Shown here piece after piece: positions 48,701-56,657 of a stretch of 64,000 nt of DNA; the stretch's first letter is position 1, and each line of letters starts with the position of its first letter. The stretch is from assembly GCF_014131735.1 (NCBI RefSeq), contig NZ_CP039121.1, positions 1,054,001 to 1,118,000 on the forward strand, read 5' to 3'. The notes beneath the pieces were generated by a model. The model did not search any database and had not been told where the DNA came from. It saw only the letters and a program-made list of their open reading frames with translations. A program made the translations under genes and the position numbers. The stretch is from Lactiplantibacillus plantarum (GTDB lineage: Bacteria > Bacillota > Bacilli > Lactobacillales > Lactobacillaceae).

Positions 48701-51101
48701 GACGGATAGTGCTGTGGGAACTAATTTACTTGCCAATACTGCAGACAATGGTGTTGGACCTGTATCAGTCCAAGGTGATACTTCCAGCCCTGTGTACAAT
48801 GCTTCTATGACAAGAAATGACAGCTACATTGAAATGACAAAACCTACGGGCTCCGAAATGTACTACCGTTTCTGTGCAATTGACGCTAGTATGCATAATC
48901 TTAAGCCTGGACAAACTTATACCATTCAGGGTGAAGTATATGTAAGCAAAGGCTCCGTTCATTTTAGATCACAATATCAATCAAATGGTGGTTGGGCGAA
49001 TTACTCCGGTAACGAGTCTGGGGGCCTAGCTACTAATACCTCTGGGTTTGTAAAAGTTAAGTACACATTCACAATACCTGCGAATGCAACCGCATTTTAC
49101 CTGAGCTGGCAAGTATTCAACTTCGATTCAACGACTGTATTCCGATTCCGGAGAATGAAACTTGAAGTTGGAGTTAATGCGACTGACTATTCCACTAGTC
49201 CGTTGGACAATGCGACAATCACAGCACTTTCAAGCATCTCTCAAACAGTCGATGCAATTCAAACAACAGTGCGTGGAAAGGTTGATAATGACATTTACCA
49301 GTCTAAAGTAACTCAATTGAATAATCAGATAACCTCTGTGGTAGGACAAGTCAATACTTTTGGCAAGCGGAATATGGTCACTAATGCACAGTTCCAGTAC
49401 GACTATATGGATGGAACCTCTTGGACCGGCGGGACAACTACTATGTGGTATAAGTCAGATTATGCTTGGGCATGGGTTAACGGTTATCAAGGAATCTGTA
49501 TTAATCAGCCAGTAACAACGGACAACAGTAGTTGGTATAATTTGTTCTCAAGAAAAATTGTTATTGGACAAGATATCTCAACTCCATGGTCTGCTAGTGC
49601 TTATGTGAATGTTGATACCGTTGGAATTGCTGCGATGATCATTGTGGAATTTTACGACACTAAAGGTGCTCGTATTGGGTATAAGGAAACGCATAAAAGC
49701 AGCGGTGGACTAGAATTAATTAAAGTTGAAAACGCTGTTCCTCCGGCTGGAACTGAAACAGTTTGTCTTTCATTTCGAGTCCATGGTGGTGGGCATATTG
49801 CTATGATATGTCCAATGCTTAATCAAGGAGATAAAGCTGCTTCCTTTGTTCCTGATATTTCAACTAATGCTGAACTTGAGAAGGCATATTCTTATATCAA
49901 TCAAACTAATGACCGGATCAATCTTCGTGTCGAAAAGGCTGGGGTTATTAATGCAATTAATATCTCTCCTGAAGGAATTCAGATATACGGTAGCAAATTG
50001 CATATCACAGCTGATACCTATATTGATAAGGCGGTCATTAAGGACGCCATGATTGAGAACCTAAGTGCCAATAAACTTACTGCAGGTACTATCAACGCTG
50101 CGAATATAAATGTAATCAATTTGAATGCGAACAATATAACCACTGGTACAATTAAAGGTAGTAACTTATCAATTAATCTGAATAGTGGTAATGTTGAATT
50201 CCAGGCGGGCCGTATCCACTCATCTGATAATGGAATTGATATTAATATTAATAACAAGTACATTTCAGTTGCGAATAAGGATAATCGTGTATTTATATCT
50301 GGTGGGGAAATTCAAATGATCCAACCAACATTATTCTCAAGTCAAGCTACACCATATGTTCGTATCAGTAACGCTCAGGCGGGGGCGTCTTGGGGTGGTG
50401 CAACTTTCTGGGGGCGTGACTATTTTGTGGTTACTAACCGAGCTAATGACGGCAACATATTTACTTCACCAATGGGGGAAGAAAAGTTTGCAGGTATTTC
50501 TGGAGGCCATGCAACCAGCGGATGGCAAGCAACCAAGATTGGTGGAGCAGAGCGAGGCGTTCTTATATCTGGCGGCAAAGAGTTCACCGATGGTATAGGC
50601 ATATCGCCGTATATAAAAGTCGGTGATACTGGTCATGCAGGTACGGGCATGAATGGTTCTAACATCAGTATGCAGGCCAACTACATTTATCTAAAGTCCC
50701 CTCATACGTCATCTCATGCTGCAAATGCATACTTGGCAGGTGATGGTGCATTAGTTATGTCAACTTCCGCCGCTAAGTATAAGACTGAGATTGTTCGAAC
50801 ATTTGAAACCGAGATGGGGGATAAACTCCTAGAAGTTCCAGTTGCACATTGGAAAGACAAAGAAGAAGTATTAGCAAAGACTCGCAATCCTGATGCTAAA
50901 GACCCGGAAACTTATTTCGGAATGATTGCTGATGATCTGGATGATGCTGGTCTGAACGAACTTGTTGAGTACAATGATAAAGGGGAGGTCAATGGTATTC
51001 AGTATGACCGGGTAGCATTGGCTCTTATTCCATTAATTCGTAACTATCGAGATCGCATAACTGTATTGGAAAACAAAATCAAACAAACGAAAGAGGTATA
51101 G
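45702..51101 (+). CDS. Tail-tip receptor-binding protein with S74 chaperone
   Basis: 1799 residues, GGAGGGTGAAAATTA before the ATG. N-terminal baseplate/tail-associated domain (about 1-330), helical stalk (about 420-560), then a duplicated module of about 300 residues (copy 1 about 570-850, copy 2 about 885-1165). Each has DLDGYAT, TTVDGQT, AVGTNLL and a carbohydrate-binding-like jelly roll (MYYRF, TYTIQG, FRFRRMKLE). A beta-helix follows. It ends in a peptidase S74 intramolecular chaperone (SAAKYKTEIVR, FGMIADDLDDAG, YDRVALALIPLIR). Confidence 0.9.
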   Translation: MIKQSDLALAAWKATERTLDSVVTINKIDYKTTDIASISYDAGGYTGDTFGIGSNYENSVTIKFSHLIEGLKPGMTVLPKIGIKTSNGYEYSSLGLFIVSDDIQMDRNNDETTIKAYDQMCLLEGTYTSKLTYPAKMTSVIAEIANLAGVLLNTTDISHLPVQVNLPSAITGQTYRNAIGMIAQFYAGFATFDRDGKLTIRTIAESDYTLDPSQYEQGGLTKNEAPYKIGGIQCEVTTTTTDSTGQSTETTNTLQVGATSGSQIKLTNNLMTMDRLASIWQQLQSLTFYPFSLNWFGNPAIEAGDWLTLQDTKGNKFNVPNNGYTMTFDGSLSAVSKADQTSTSSSSYAWRGELSQYVADLGGRQGASGNYIYGTDTTEPPYGAKFNDIWYKQNGNKVELWTYERQTDGTGKWVLTVSDTTGEEVKAKVDQVELEAKAGIDTAKAAIDKAAQLAAKYDDTNALANQAMDKAVGAQSDASSAAAKANSTASEFGKVDQKAESALASALGAQSDASVAVKQASSAAADSKDAKQIAGAVSQSYKTLTDGSTMTIAELENGLATKLTKTDLDGYATETWTQNQIKVTADGINATLSSVKTTVDGQTISINDLKADSSSFKSQFTTVNNTLGKHTTDISSLQATSKELTSGFNTLTTDNATNKNDISQLRQTATELNSTMMTVKTQVQDSAVGTNLLLNTGDDNDASHPVKMSIGDMSVSGFLSRTEDYSQVTAPPSTSPEMYYRFGGPITNEMHGLERGQTYTIQGDVSVSKGAVRFRSQRMTTGGWANYDTGISEILVSDSDDFVHVSHTFTVPDNASAIYTSWQVDGYDSTTILRFRRMKLEKGSVATDFSVNPEDTATVSAFSKLSQTVDGMQLDISKKIEQKDLDGYATQTWTQNQIKLTSDSLSVTLSSVKTTVDGQTTSLNDLKADSSGLKAQFVTVNDTLSKQTKDIGTLQATNKSLVASFDSLNASNAVNEHNISQLQASATEFNSTLMTVQQQVTDSAVGTNLLANTADNGVGPVSVQGDTSSPVYNASMTRNDSYIEMTKPTGSEMYYRFCAIDASMHNLKPGQTYTIQGEVYVSKGSVHFRSQYQSNGGWANYSGNESGGLATNTSGFVKVKYTFTIPANATAFYLSWQVFNFDSTTVFRFRRMKLEVGVNATDYSTSPLDNATITALSSISQTVDAIQTTVRGKVDNDIYQSKVTQLNNQITSVVGQVNTFGKRNMVTNAQFQYDYMDGTSWTGGTTTMWYKSDYAWAWVNGYQGICINQPVTTDNSSWYNLFSRKIVIGQDISTPWSASAYVNVDTVGIAAMIIVEFYDTKGARIGYKETHKSSGGLELIKVENAVPPAGTETVCLSFRVHGGGHIAMICPMLNQGDKAASFVPDISTNAELEKAYSYINQTNDRINLRVEKAGVINAINISPEGIQIYGSKLHITADTYIDKAVIKDAMIENLSANKLTAGTINAANINVINLNANNITTGTIKGSNLSINLNSGNVEFQAGRIHSSDNGIDININNKYISVANKDNRVFISGGEIQMIQPTLFSSQATPYVRISNAQAGASWGGATFWGRDYFVVTNRANDGNIFTSPMGEEKFAGISGGHATSGWQATKIGGAERGVLISGGKEFTDGIGISPYIKVGDTGHAGTGMNGSNISMQANYIYLKSPHTSSHAANAYLAGDGALVMSTSAAKYKTEIVRTFETEMGDKLLEVPVAHWKDKEEVLAKTRNPDAKDPETYFGMIADDLDDAGLNELVEYNDKGEVNGIQYDRVALALIPLIRNYRDRITVLENKIKQTKEV

Positions 51102-51107
51102 TCAATT

Positions 51108-51557
51108 ATGACAGCAAGAAAAGAAGTATTAACATTCAAAAATGGGCAACTAGTATCAATTGGAAACACTATGGCAGAGTTTAAGCTTAAAGGTCGAGCT
51201 TCTCTCGGGCGGACATGGTTAATTAATCGACTTGAGGACCTGAACAAGCAGTTTAATGCTGACCAATTAGCAACGCAAAAGAACTTTTTTAAAACCGATG
51301 AAGATGGGGAATTTGTCTATAAGGAAGACAAAAAGACGCTTATTCTTAAAGATGGATATACTATGGAAGAAGCTCAAAAAGAGTTTGACCAATTAGTAGA
51401 AGAACCAGTAAGTATTGAAATTAGCTCATATTCTGCACGAATGAAAGCTTTATTTAATGCACTTGAGGATTACCCGTATGAGCTGGAAGGGCAAACAGCT
51501 TTAGTATACGCATTAGTATTTGAACAGTTTGATAAAGCATATGGAAAAGGGGAATAA
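51108..51557 (+). CDS. DUF1617-like phage protein (149 aa)
   Basis: Begins MTARKEVLTFKNGQLVSIG and has many helices (AYGKGE end). The DUF1617-like pattern is common between receptor and lysis genes of lactobacillus phages. Function unknown, probably structural or assembly. Confidence 0.65.
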   Translation: MTARKEVLTFKNGQLVSIGNTMAEFKLKGRASLGRTWLINRLEDLNKQFNADQLATQKNFFKTDEDGEFVYKEDKKTLILKDGYTMEEAQKEFDQLVEEPVSIEISSYSARMKALFNALEDYPYELEGQTALVYALVFEQFDKAYGKGE

Positions 51558-51559
51558 AA

Positions 51560-51994
51560 ATGGAACTATTAAACACTAGCATCTCTTATAATATCGATGG
51601 AACTGGAAATACGAGTTCTGTAATTGCAGGTCTTCGTGGCGAAGTAGAAGGTCGAGTAACTATTACGGCAAATGTCACTATTTATCCGACAGACTTAGCT
51701 AAAGATGAAACTTTCGATGATCTAACAAAAAAAGAATTATCCAAACGTGCGATGAATAAGATTCCATCAATAATTGACTCTCTAATTGCAGTTAATGGTG
51801 GGTGGAGTTTTACTGCTGGCAGGATTTCATCTGTATCCACTCAATTTAATCAGTCTGAAACTGGCACATATGTGAATGCGAATGTTACTGCCACTGAATC
51901 AGATTTTTCAGATAAGAAGTTAGACGATGTTACAATGTCGGAGGCGCAGAGCGTGCTGCAATCCATTCTTAAGAATGAATTGCCAACATCATAA
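51560..51994 (+). CDS. Late phage protein near tail tip (144 aa)
   Basis: AAAGGGGAATAAAA upstream, 2 nt after the previous stop. Strand-rich front (ISYNIDGTGNTSSVIAGLRG, GRVTITANVTIYP) and helical end. Not recognised; likely a small tail component. Confidence 0.6.
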   Translation: MELLNTSISYNIDGTGNTSSVIAGLRGEVEGRVTITANVTIYPTDLAKDETFDDLTKKELSKRAMNKIPSIIDSLIAVNGGWSFTAGRISSVSTQFNQSETGTYVNANVTATESDFSDKKLDDVTMSEAQSVLQSILKNELPTS

Positions 51995-52031
51995 ATATTA
52001 AGTGAAAGATGAACTTTGAAGAGATGGTGAA

Positions 52032-52085
52032 TTGAAAATTAATAAGTTAAAACGACTAGGCCAGTGTATTTTAGGATGCTTTTGA
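52032..52085 (+). CDS. Possible tiny ORF (17 aa)
   Basis: TTG start behind AGAGATGGTGA; basic front then hydrophobic (INKLKRLGQCILGCF). Too short to be sure. Confidence 0.22.
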   Translation: MKINKLKRLGQCILGCF

Positions 52086-52121
52086 CCGTTCAATCAGGAA
52101 TGACAAATAGGAGGTAGACAA

Positions 52122-53288
52122 TTGAATAAACGTAAATTAAAGGCACTCATCTTAATGATGGGCGCCATTTTTATGGCCTTTTTAATGATCAACGTTACCA
52201 GTCAGGCTGCTCGTATGGATATGGTCGATGTGTCTAATAACAACGGCTACATGTCAACGACAGAGTATGTTTCGATGCGTAATGAATTTGGTGTTAAGGC
52301 CCTTACCGTAAAGATTAGTGAAGGTACAACCTTCAAAGATGGCTATGCTGCTAGCAATATCGCTAATGGTCAAGCAGCTGGCTTATACGTCAACGGCTAT
52401 CACTTTGCCCATTATAAAACTAAGGCTCAAGCAATTGCCGAAGCTGACTTTGCTGGTCAGGCAGCCAAAGCGGCCAGACTACCAGTGGGCGCAGTATTGG
52501 CAACGGACGTAGAATCGGCTGAGGAACAAGGAATCTTGTCACAAGCGGCCAACGACCGCAACAATGCTGCCTTCATGAAAGAGATTCAGAAGTTTGGTTA
52601 TCGGGCCGACATTTATACGTCTGGATCATGGGCTAACAACAAGATGACCATCAAGGGCAAAACAGGTTGGGTTGCTGGTTACCCCTATGTCATGTCTGGT
52701 CAGAAGTGGTATACGAATAACAATGCCTGGCAATGGTCCGGGGCAGCTCGTTTCCGGATTAGCTACGGTGGCTTTGACGTCAGTCAACTTTATACTGATT
52801 ACTACACAGCTGGTCAGAAATCAACGGTCAAGCCAACCGATCCAGATGCCGTTAATGATAACAACCAGGAGGCCAACAAAAACACTTCCAAGCCATCTAA
52901 TTCGGTCAAGTGGGTCAAGGAGTCAAAAAACTATACGCTCAAGACGGCGGTTAAGCTGCGCACTGGCACGTCAACGGCATCAAGTGTGATTGCTATCTTG
53001 CCAGCTGGGACTACGGTCAAAACTGACCAAGCTATCATTCAGAATGGTTATCGCTGGGTACGTCAGCCACGATTTAATGGTTATGGTTATCTAGCAACCG
53101 GCCCGGCAAGCAATACGCTGGAATACGTAAAGAGTGGTGCAACTCATACGTATTACACAGTCAAGTCTGGCGACAGCTGGTGGTCAATCGCTCAGCGCAA
53201 CGGCCTAAGTATAACTACATTAGCTAGTCAGAACGGCAAAACGATTTACACCACTATCTATCCTGGTCAGCGATTGGTGGTGCGGTAA
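52122..53288 (+). CDS. Exported GH25 endolysin with SH3 and LysM domains
   Basis: 388 residues, TTG start after AGGAGGTAGACAA. An N-terminal signal or anchor helix (residues 7-27, then SQAAR) implies Sec export. The GH25 muramidase domain covers about 33-230, with Asp36 (DVSNNNG) and Asp129-x-Glu131 (ATDVES). An SH3-like domain follows at about 265-330 (VKLRTGTSTASSVIAILPAG) and a LysM at the end (YYTVKSGDSWWSIAQRNGLS). It cuts peptidoglycan at lysis. Confidence 0.93.
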   Translation: MNKRKLKALILMMGAIFMAFLMINVTSQAARMDMVDVSNNNGYMSTTEYVSMRNEFGVKALTVKISEGTTFKDGYAASNIANGQAAGLYVNGYHFAHYKTKAQAIAEADFAGQAAKAARLPVGAVLATDVESAEEQGILSQAANDRNNAAFMKEIQKFGYRADIYTSGSWANNKMTIKGKTGWVAGYPYVMSGQKWYTNNNAWQWSGAARFRISYGGFDVSQLYTDYYTAGQKSTVKPTDPDAVNDNNQEANKNTSKPSNSVKWVKESKNYTLKTAVKLRTGTSTASSVIAILPAGTTVKTDQAIIQNGYRWVRQPRFNGYGYLATGPASNTLEYVKSGATHTYYTVKSGDSWWSIAQRNGLSITTLASQNGKTIYTTIYPGQRLVVR

Positions 53289-53585
53289 TTGCATACACTA
53301 TTAGGATTAGGTTGGGATGAATGGGGATCCATTGTTGCCATTGTCACTAGTATTTGTGTATTGGCTAATTGGATTTTAAATAAAACGGTTCGTATTCCGC
53401 TTAACGATTTAGGCAAGCGGCTGAGCCATTTTACCGATGAAAGTTTAAAAGTGAGGCAGCAAAATGCTGAAGCAATGAATGCGATTGAAAATCGGGTCAT
53501 TAAGGTAGAAGGCCGGCTAGATGGTCATGACATTGAATTTAAACATCTATATGAAAAGGAAGCCAAAGGAAATGAAAAAAATTAG
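53289..53585 (+). CDS. Holin-associated membrane protein (98 aa)
   Basis: TTG start one base after the endolysin stop. One N-terminal helix (WGSIVAIVTSICVLANWIL) and a long charged coiled coil (NAIENRVIKVEGRLDGHDIE), as in XhlA/hemolysin-type lysis accessory proteins. It overlaps the holin start. Confidence 0.7.
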   Translation: MHTLLGLGWDEWGSIVAIVTSICVLANWILNKTVRIPLNDLGKRLSHFTDESLKVRQQNAEAMNAIENRVIKVEGRLDGHDIEFKHLYEKEAKGNEKN

Positions 53586-53946
53586 TTTTAAGAATGCCGA
53601 CGGAAGTTTAAATGGTAAGTTGATTGCTGGGATTATTTCGTTACTGATCGTTTTGATTCAACAAATCTTTGCCATGTTTGGCATTAAGTTTACTGGTGAC
53701 TGGTCAGCCATTGTCGCCGTTATTAATACTGTATTAACGATCCTCGGGATGCTGGGTGTTATTACTGACGTTCAAACGGTGGCAGCGCCAACAGTTGATA
53801 GTAATGAGAAAATCCAAGTCGAAGCAACGACTAATAAGGTTGCTGATGAAGTGCAAGGGCCAGCGTCCACAGCTGCTGTAGCGGATAGTTCTGCATCATC
53901 TGACGCTGAAAAGTCGTCAGAATCCGCCTCACAAGCAGGTAAATAG
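53572..53946 (+). CDS. Phage holin (phi LC3 family)
   Basis: 124 residues from ATG 53572 with AAAGGAA upstream. Begins SFKNADGSLNGKLIAGIISL, which is characteristic of the LC3 holin group, with two helices (about 13-35 and 42-65) and a Ser/Ala/Glu tail. It forms membrane lesions at lysis time. Confidence 0.9.
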   Translation: MKKISFKNADGSLNGKLIAGIISLLIVLIQQIFAMFGIKFTGDWSAIVAVINTVLTILGMLGVITDVQTVAAPTVDSNEKIQVEATTNKVADEVQGPASTAAVADSSASSDAEKSSESASQAGK

Positions 53947-53972
53947 TAGTATAATTAAATATTGAATTTGCT

Positions 53973-54005
53973 AATCCCCTGCGTTTCGGCGTGGGGGATT
54001 TTTTG
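53973..54005 (+). terminator. Late operon terminator, copy 1
   Basis: AATCCCC-TGCGTTTCGGCGT-GGGGGATT followed by TTTTT. Nearly the same as the hairpin at 54475. Confidence 0.9.
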
Positions 54006-54019
54006 TTAACAAAATATAT

Positions 54020-54043
54020 AAAAAAGAGCCAGTCAAGACTGGC
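54020..54043 (-). terminator. Minus-strand terminator
   Basis: GCCAGTC/GACTGGC with TCTTTTTT on the minus strand. It implies a leftward transcript from about 54.05-54.2 kb, where no clear ORF is seen. Confidence 0.55.
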
Positions 54044-54181
54044 CCAATGTTTAAATAAATAAAATGGGTGTTCTGTTTCTCCTAAGATAATAAAGAACAC
54101 AGTTATTATACATTAAACCTGATTAATATAACAAGGACTTATTAATATTTTTCTATAGATTACTTTCGGTATTGTGATATA

Positions 54182-54312
54182 AACCGACAAGTGTTATTAT
54201 GTCCCTTGTCCTGCTATTAGTATCACAGCTTTCAAATCCCCCCAAGATTGTCGGTTAGTGGTGCCGGAAGTGATGAGGATAATCTTCTGCTTGATGGGTG
54301 GAAGATTTTTTT
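54182..54312 (+). ncRNA. Candidate structured RNA at the prophage right end
   Basis: AACCGACAA (54182-54190) and TTGTCGGTT (54248-54256) form perfect arms closing a 57-nt domain, and AATCTTC/GAAGATT with seven Ts ends the unit. An extended -10-like TGTGATATAA lies just upstream. It has no ORF. Family unknown. Confidence 0.45.
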
Positions 54313-54474
54313 GTGTTGCTTGCCTGTATATTTTGTTAGTGAGAGTTTAGATTTAGCATTATTAGCTGTCAATATAGCTAATTAGATAACTACAAGACTT
54401 TACAGAATAGCAAGTAATAAGTATAATATTAATTGTCTCTAGTGTAGTTTCTAGATGATAGTTATAACTTGATT

Positions 54475-54508
54475 AATTCCCCTGCGCTTCGGCGTGGGGA
54501 ATTTTTTT
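54475..54508 (+). terminator. Terminator copy 2
   Basis: AATTCCCC-TGCGCTTCGGCG-T-GGGGAATT then TTTTTT. It matches the terminator at 53973 with few changes, so the 0.5-kb region between them is bounded by duplicates. Confidence 0.85.
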
Positions 54509-54529
54509 ATGTATTACCCGCCTAGGAAT

Positions 54530-54550
54530 TTTGGTGCACATTTGGTGCAC
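54530..54550 (+). repeat. TTTGGTGCAC direct repeats, possible integrase arm sites
   Basis: Two exact TTTGGTGCAC copies 11 bp apart. TTTTGGTGC also occurs by the left end (8945-8960). They are plausible arm-type sites of the integrase. Confidence 0.4.
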
Positions 54551-54625
54551 GTCGTGAAACAAAACGTTGCTATGTTGGTGTCTAACCACCGTATACTACT
54601 CCGGGTGGGGTCAGTTGAATATTAG

Positions 54626-54678
54626 AAAGCACCGTTTCAGGGCAGCGTTTTAGTGACGTTACCTTGGAACGGTGCTTT
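54626..54678. terminator. Host-side hairpin
   Basis: AAAGCACCGTT (54626-54636) pairs with AACGGTGCTTT (54668-54678). Bidirectional look; possibly the original terminator on the host side of the junction. Confidence 0.55.
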
Positions 54679-54732
54679 GGGTTTAAGTAGCCACAAATGA
54701 TATGAAATCGAAATGAATACTGTATTAGTCTA

Positions 54733-54771
54733 AACGCCCGCTACCAGTCCAAATGACTAGTAGCGGGCGTT
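54733..54771 (-). terminator. Terminator of the stress protein gene
   Basis: AACGCCCGCTAC pairs with GTAGCGGGCGTT (12 bp), located just after the minus-strand stop. Confidence 0.85.
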
Positions 54772-54775
54772 GCGA

Positions 54776-55216
54776 TTAACGAATGACGATGACGTTGCAA
54801 GGGGCGTGATCCACGACGTAGCTGGTCGTTGAACCAACGGCTACGCGATGGGGCGAGTTGGTACCAGTGGCGCCGAGCACGATCAAGTCAATTTCGGGAT
54901 GTTGCTTGGCATAGTCCTCAATGGTGTGTTTTGGAATCCCGTAGCTGATTTCAGTTTTTAAATTCGGTGCGGACGTGGTGGCGACGAATTGTTGTCGCTG
55001 CCGCATGGCATCTTTTGCGTGAGCGGCTTCCGCGTCTAGTAATTCAGATAGAACCGGGTCGAGTGCGGGGGTGTGGTAGGCGCTGTCATCCACCACGTAG
55101 AGCGCAGTCAGGTTTGCTTGGTGCCGCTGGGCAATGTTGACCGCTTCGGTAAAAGCGGCTTGTGCAGCATCGGAACTGTCAACGGGTACTAAAATATTTG
55201 TGTAACGGCTTGGCAT
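54776..55216 (-). CDS. Universal stress protein (UspA family)
   Basis: 146 residues. The ATG at 55216 has GGAGGTGGTTATA upstream. It begins YTNILVPVDSSDAAQAAF, and GATGTNSPHRVAVGSTTSYVV carries the ATP-binding G-2x-G-9x-G(S/T) motif. Cytoplasmic stress protein. First host gene to the right of the prophage. Confidence 0.93.
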   Translation of the reverse strand: MPSRYTNILVPVDSSDAAQAAFTEAVNIAQRHQANLTALYVVDDSAYHTPALDPVLSELLDAEAAHAKDAMRQRQQFVATTSAPNLKTEISYGIPKHTIEDYAKQHPEIDLIVLGATGTNSPHRVAVGSTTSYVVDHAPCNVIVIR

Positions 55217-55349
55217 TATAACCACCTCCAGTTATCTTTACGATAATTATAATGGATTAGTGTCGGGCAATAAAATTAAACGCACCTAGTGGGCAAGGCC
55301 GATAAACTAGCGTATATTATAGACAGTAAATTTCTTTTGGGGGTTAGGT

Positions 55350-56657
55350 ATGTTAAAGCATGTACAGAACAGCCTATTGACCTTTGAACGGGTCGTTGAG
55401 CGGCAACGTTATTGGCGCGCCTTACGTGATACGTTGACGCTGCTTTTTCCATTCGCATTAGTTGGGGCGTACGTTAGTTTTATGAACCAGGCAATCTTTC
55501 AGCGCAATGGTTTTTTGAATCATATTTATTATCTCAGTCACTGGCTGCCGGGGTTTAAACATTTGGCAACTTACACGACGATGCTTAATCTGAGTATCAA
55601 CGGCATCCTTGCCGTGATTGCGGCTTTTTCAGCCGCTAATTTTGTCGCGCGGAGTGCCCAGCGTGATAATCTGTTAGCGGGATTGACGGCGGCAATTAGT
55701 TTTATCATGCTTAATATCAATTATAATTTTTTTAGTACCCAGGGTCAGCCTGCTGGCAGTCGGTTTTTAGAAGATAATTTGGGAACTCAGGGCATCTTCC
55801 TCGCACTATTGGTGGGCCTGTTGACTGGTTGGTTGTTCAGTCATTTGACACGGTATCCACACATCCACCAGGAGATCGAGACCCAGACCCACTTGCTAGC
55901 GCGGGCACACGCGAACTGGTTACCGATAGTCGCTGCTTTGCTGGTGTTCAGTGCCATCGGGTATGGTATTAGTTTTGTCAGTAAAGGGGGATTAAACGGC
56001 CTGTTTTACGCGGTCTTCACCTTACCATTCAGTAATCCGGGGGCGTCGCTACTAGCGATAATTGGCGTGGCATCGCTCAGCAATTTATACTGGTTAATCG
56101 GGATTATCGGTCCGGTTGACTTTAGTGGTAACAGTACTACAAGTACGGTTCAAAATTTGGAATATGCGTTGCAACACGGTTCGGCGTGGGGCGCGCCAAA
56201 TCCAGTAACGCTCCATACGTTATTTGATGCGTTTGCGAACGTAGGTGGTCCCGGAATGACGTTAGCGTTATTGATTGCAATTTTGTGGCGTTCACGTAAC
56301 CGTAATTATCGAACGGTGGCCAAGACCAGTGCCTTGCCAGTACTGTTTAATATCAACCAACCGTTGCTCGTCGGCTTACCGATTGCTTATAGTCCGATTT
56401 TAGCGATTCCGTTTCTATTAGCGCCACTGGCTAGCATGGTCATCACGTGGTGCGCGTTGAAGCTTCAATGGATGCCGCCGGTCGTTTATCCGGTTGGTAG
56501 AACGATGCCGGGCTTCTTGACCGGTTGGCTGGGAACTGGTGGCGACTGGCGGGCCTTCATCGTTAGTCTGATCAATATAGCGGTAGCCACAGCAGTCTAC
56601 TTGCCATTTGTCCTATTGGCAAACCAGGTTGAGGAGGAGGCGCAGGCGGATGCTTAA
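55350..56657 (+). CDS. PTS EIIC sugar permease, lactose/cellobiose-type
   Basis: 435 residues with about ten membrane helices; LRDTLTLLFPFALVGAYVSF near the start and FNINQPLLVGLPIAYSP near 335 are typical of PTS EIIC. No EIIB or EIIA domain is attached, so it must use partners elsewhere. GGGGGTTAGGT precedes the ATG. The hydrolase gene overlaps its end by 8 nt. Confidence 0.9.
   Translation: MLKHVQNSLLTFERVVERQRYWRALRDTLTLLFPFALVGAYVSFMNQAIFQRNGFLNHIYYLSHWLPGFKHLATYTTMLNLSINGILAVIAAFSAANFVARSAQRDNLLAGLTAAISFIMLNINYNFFSTQGQPAGSRFLEDNLGTQGIFLALLVGLLTGWLFSHLTRYPHIHQEIETQTHLLARAHANWLPIVAALLVFSAIGYGISFVSKGGLNGLFYAVFTLPFSNPGASLLAIIGVASLSNLYWLIGIIGPVDFSGNSTTSTVQNLEYALQHGSAWGAPNPVTLHTLFDAFANVGGPGMTLALLIAILWRSRNRNYRTVAKTSALPVLFNINQPLLVGLPIAYSPILAIPFLLAPLASMVITWCALKLQWMPPVVYPVGRTMPGFLTGWLGTGGDWRAFIVSLINIAVATAVYLPFVLLANQVEEEAQADA

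Larger units (their letters stand above)
53947..54775. other. Prophage right end and host junction, no clear gene
   Basis: This 829-nt stretch holds terminators at 53973, 54475 and 54626, a minus-strand terminator at 54020, one candidate structured RNA at 54182-54312, integrase-arm-like repeats at 54530, and no convincing ORF. Confidence 0.6.

Noticed and set aside
53831-54100. Minus-strand ORF over the holin end
   Set aside because: It crosses two terminators and overlaps the holin gene; no SD.
54054-54119. Short minus-strand ORF before the terminator at 54020
   Set aside because: Only about 20 codons, with no SD and no protein-like pattern; a non-coding transcript is more likely.
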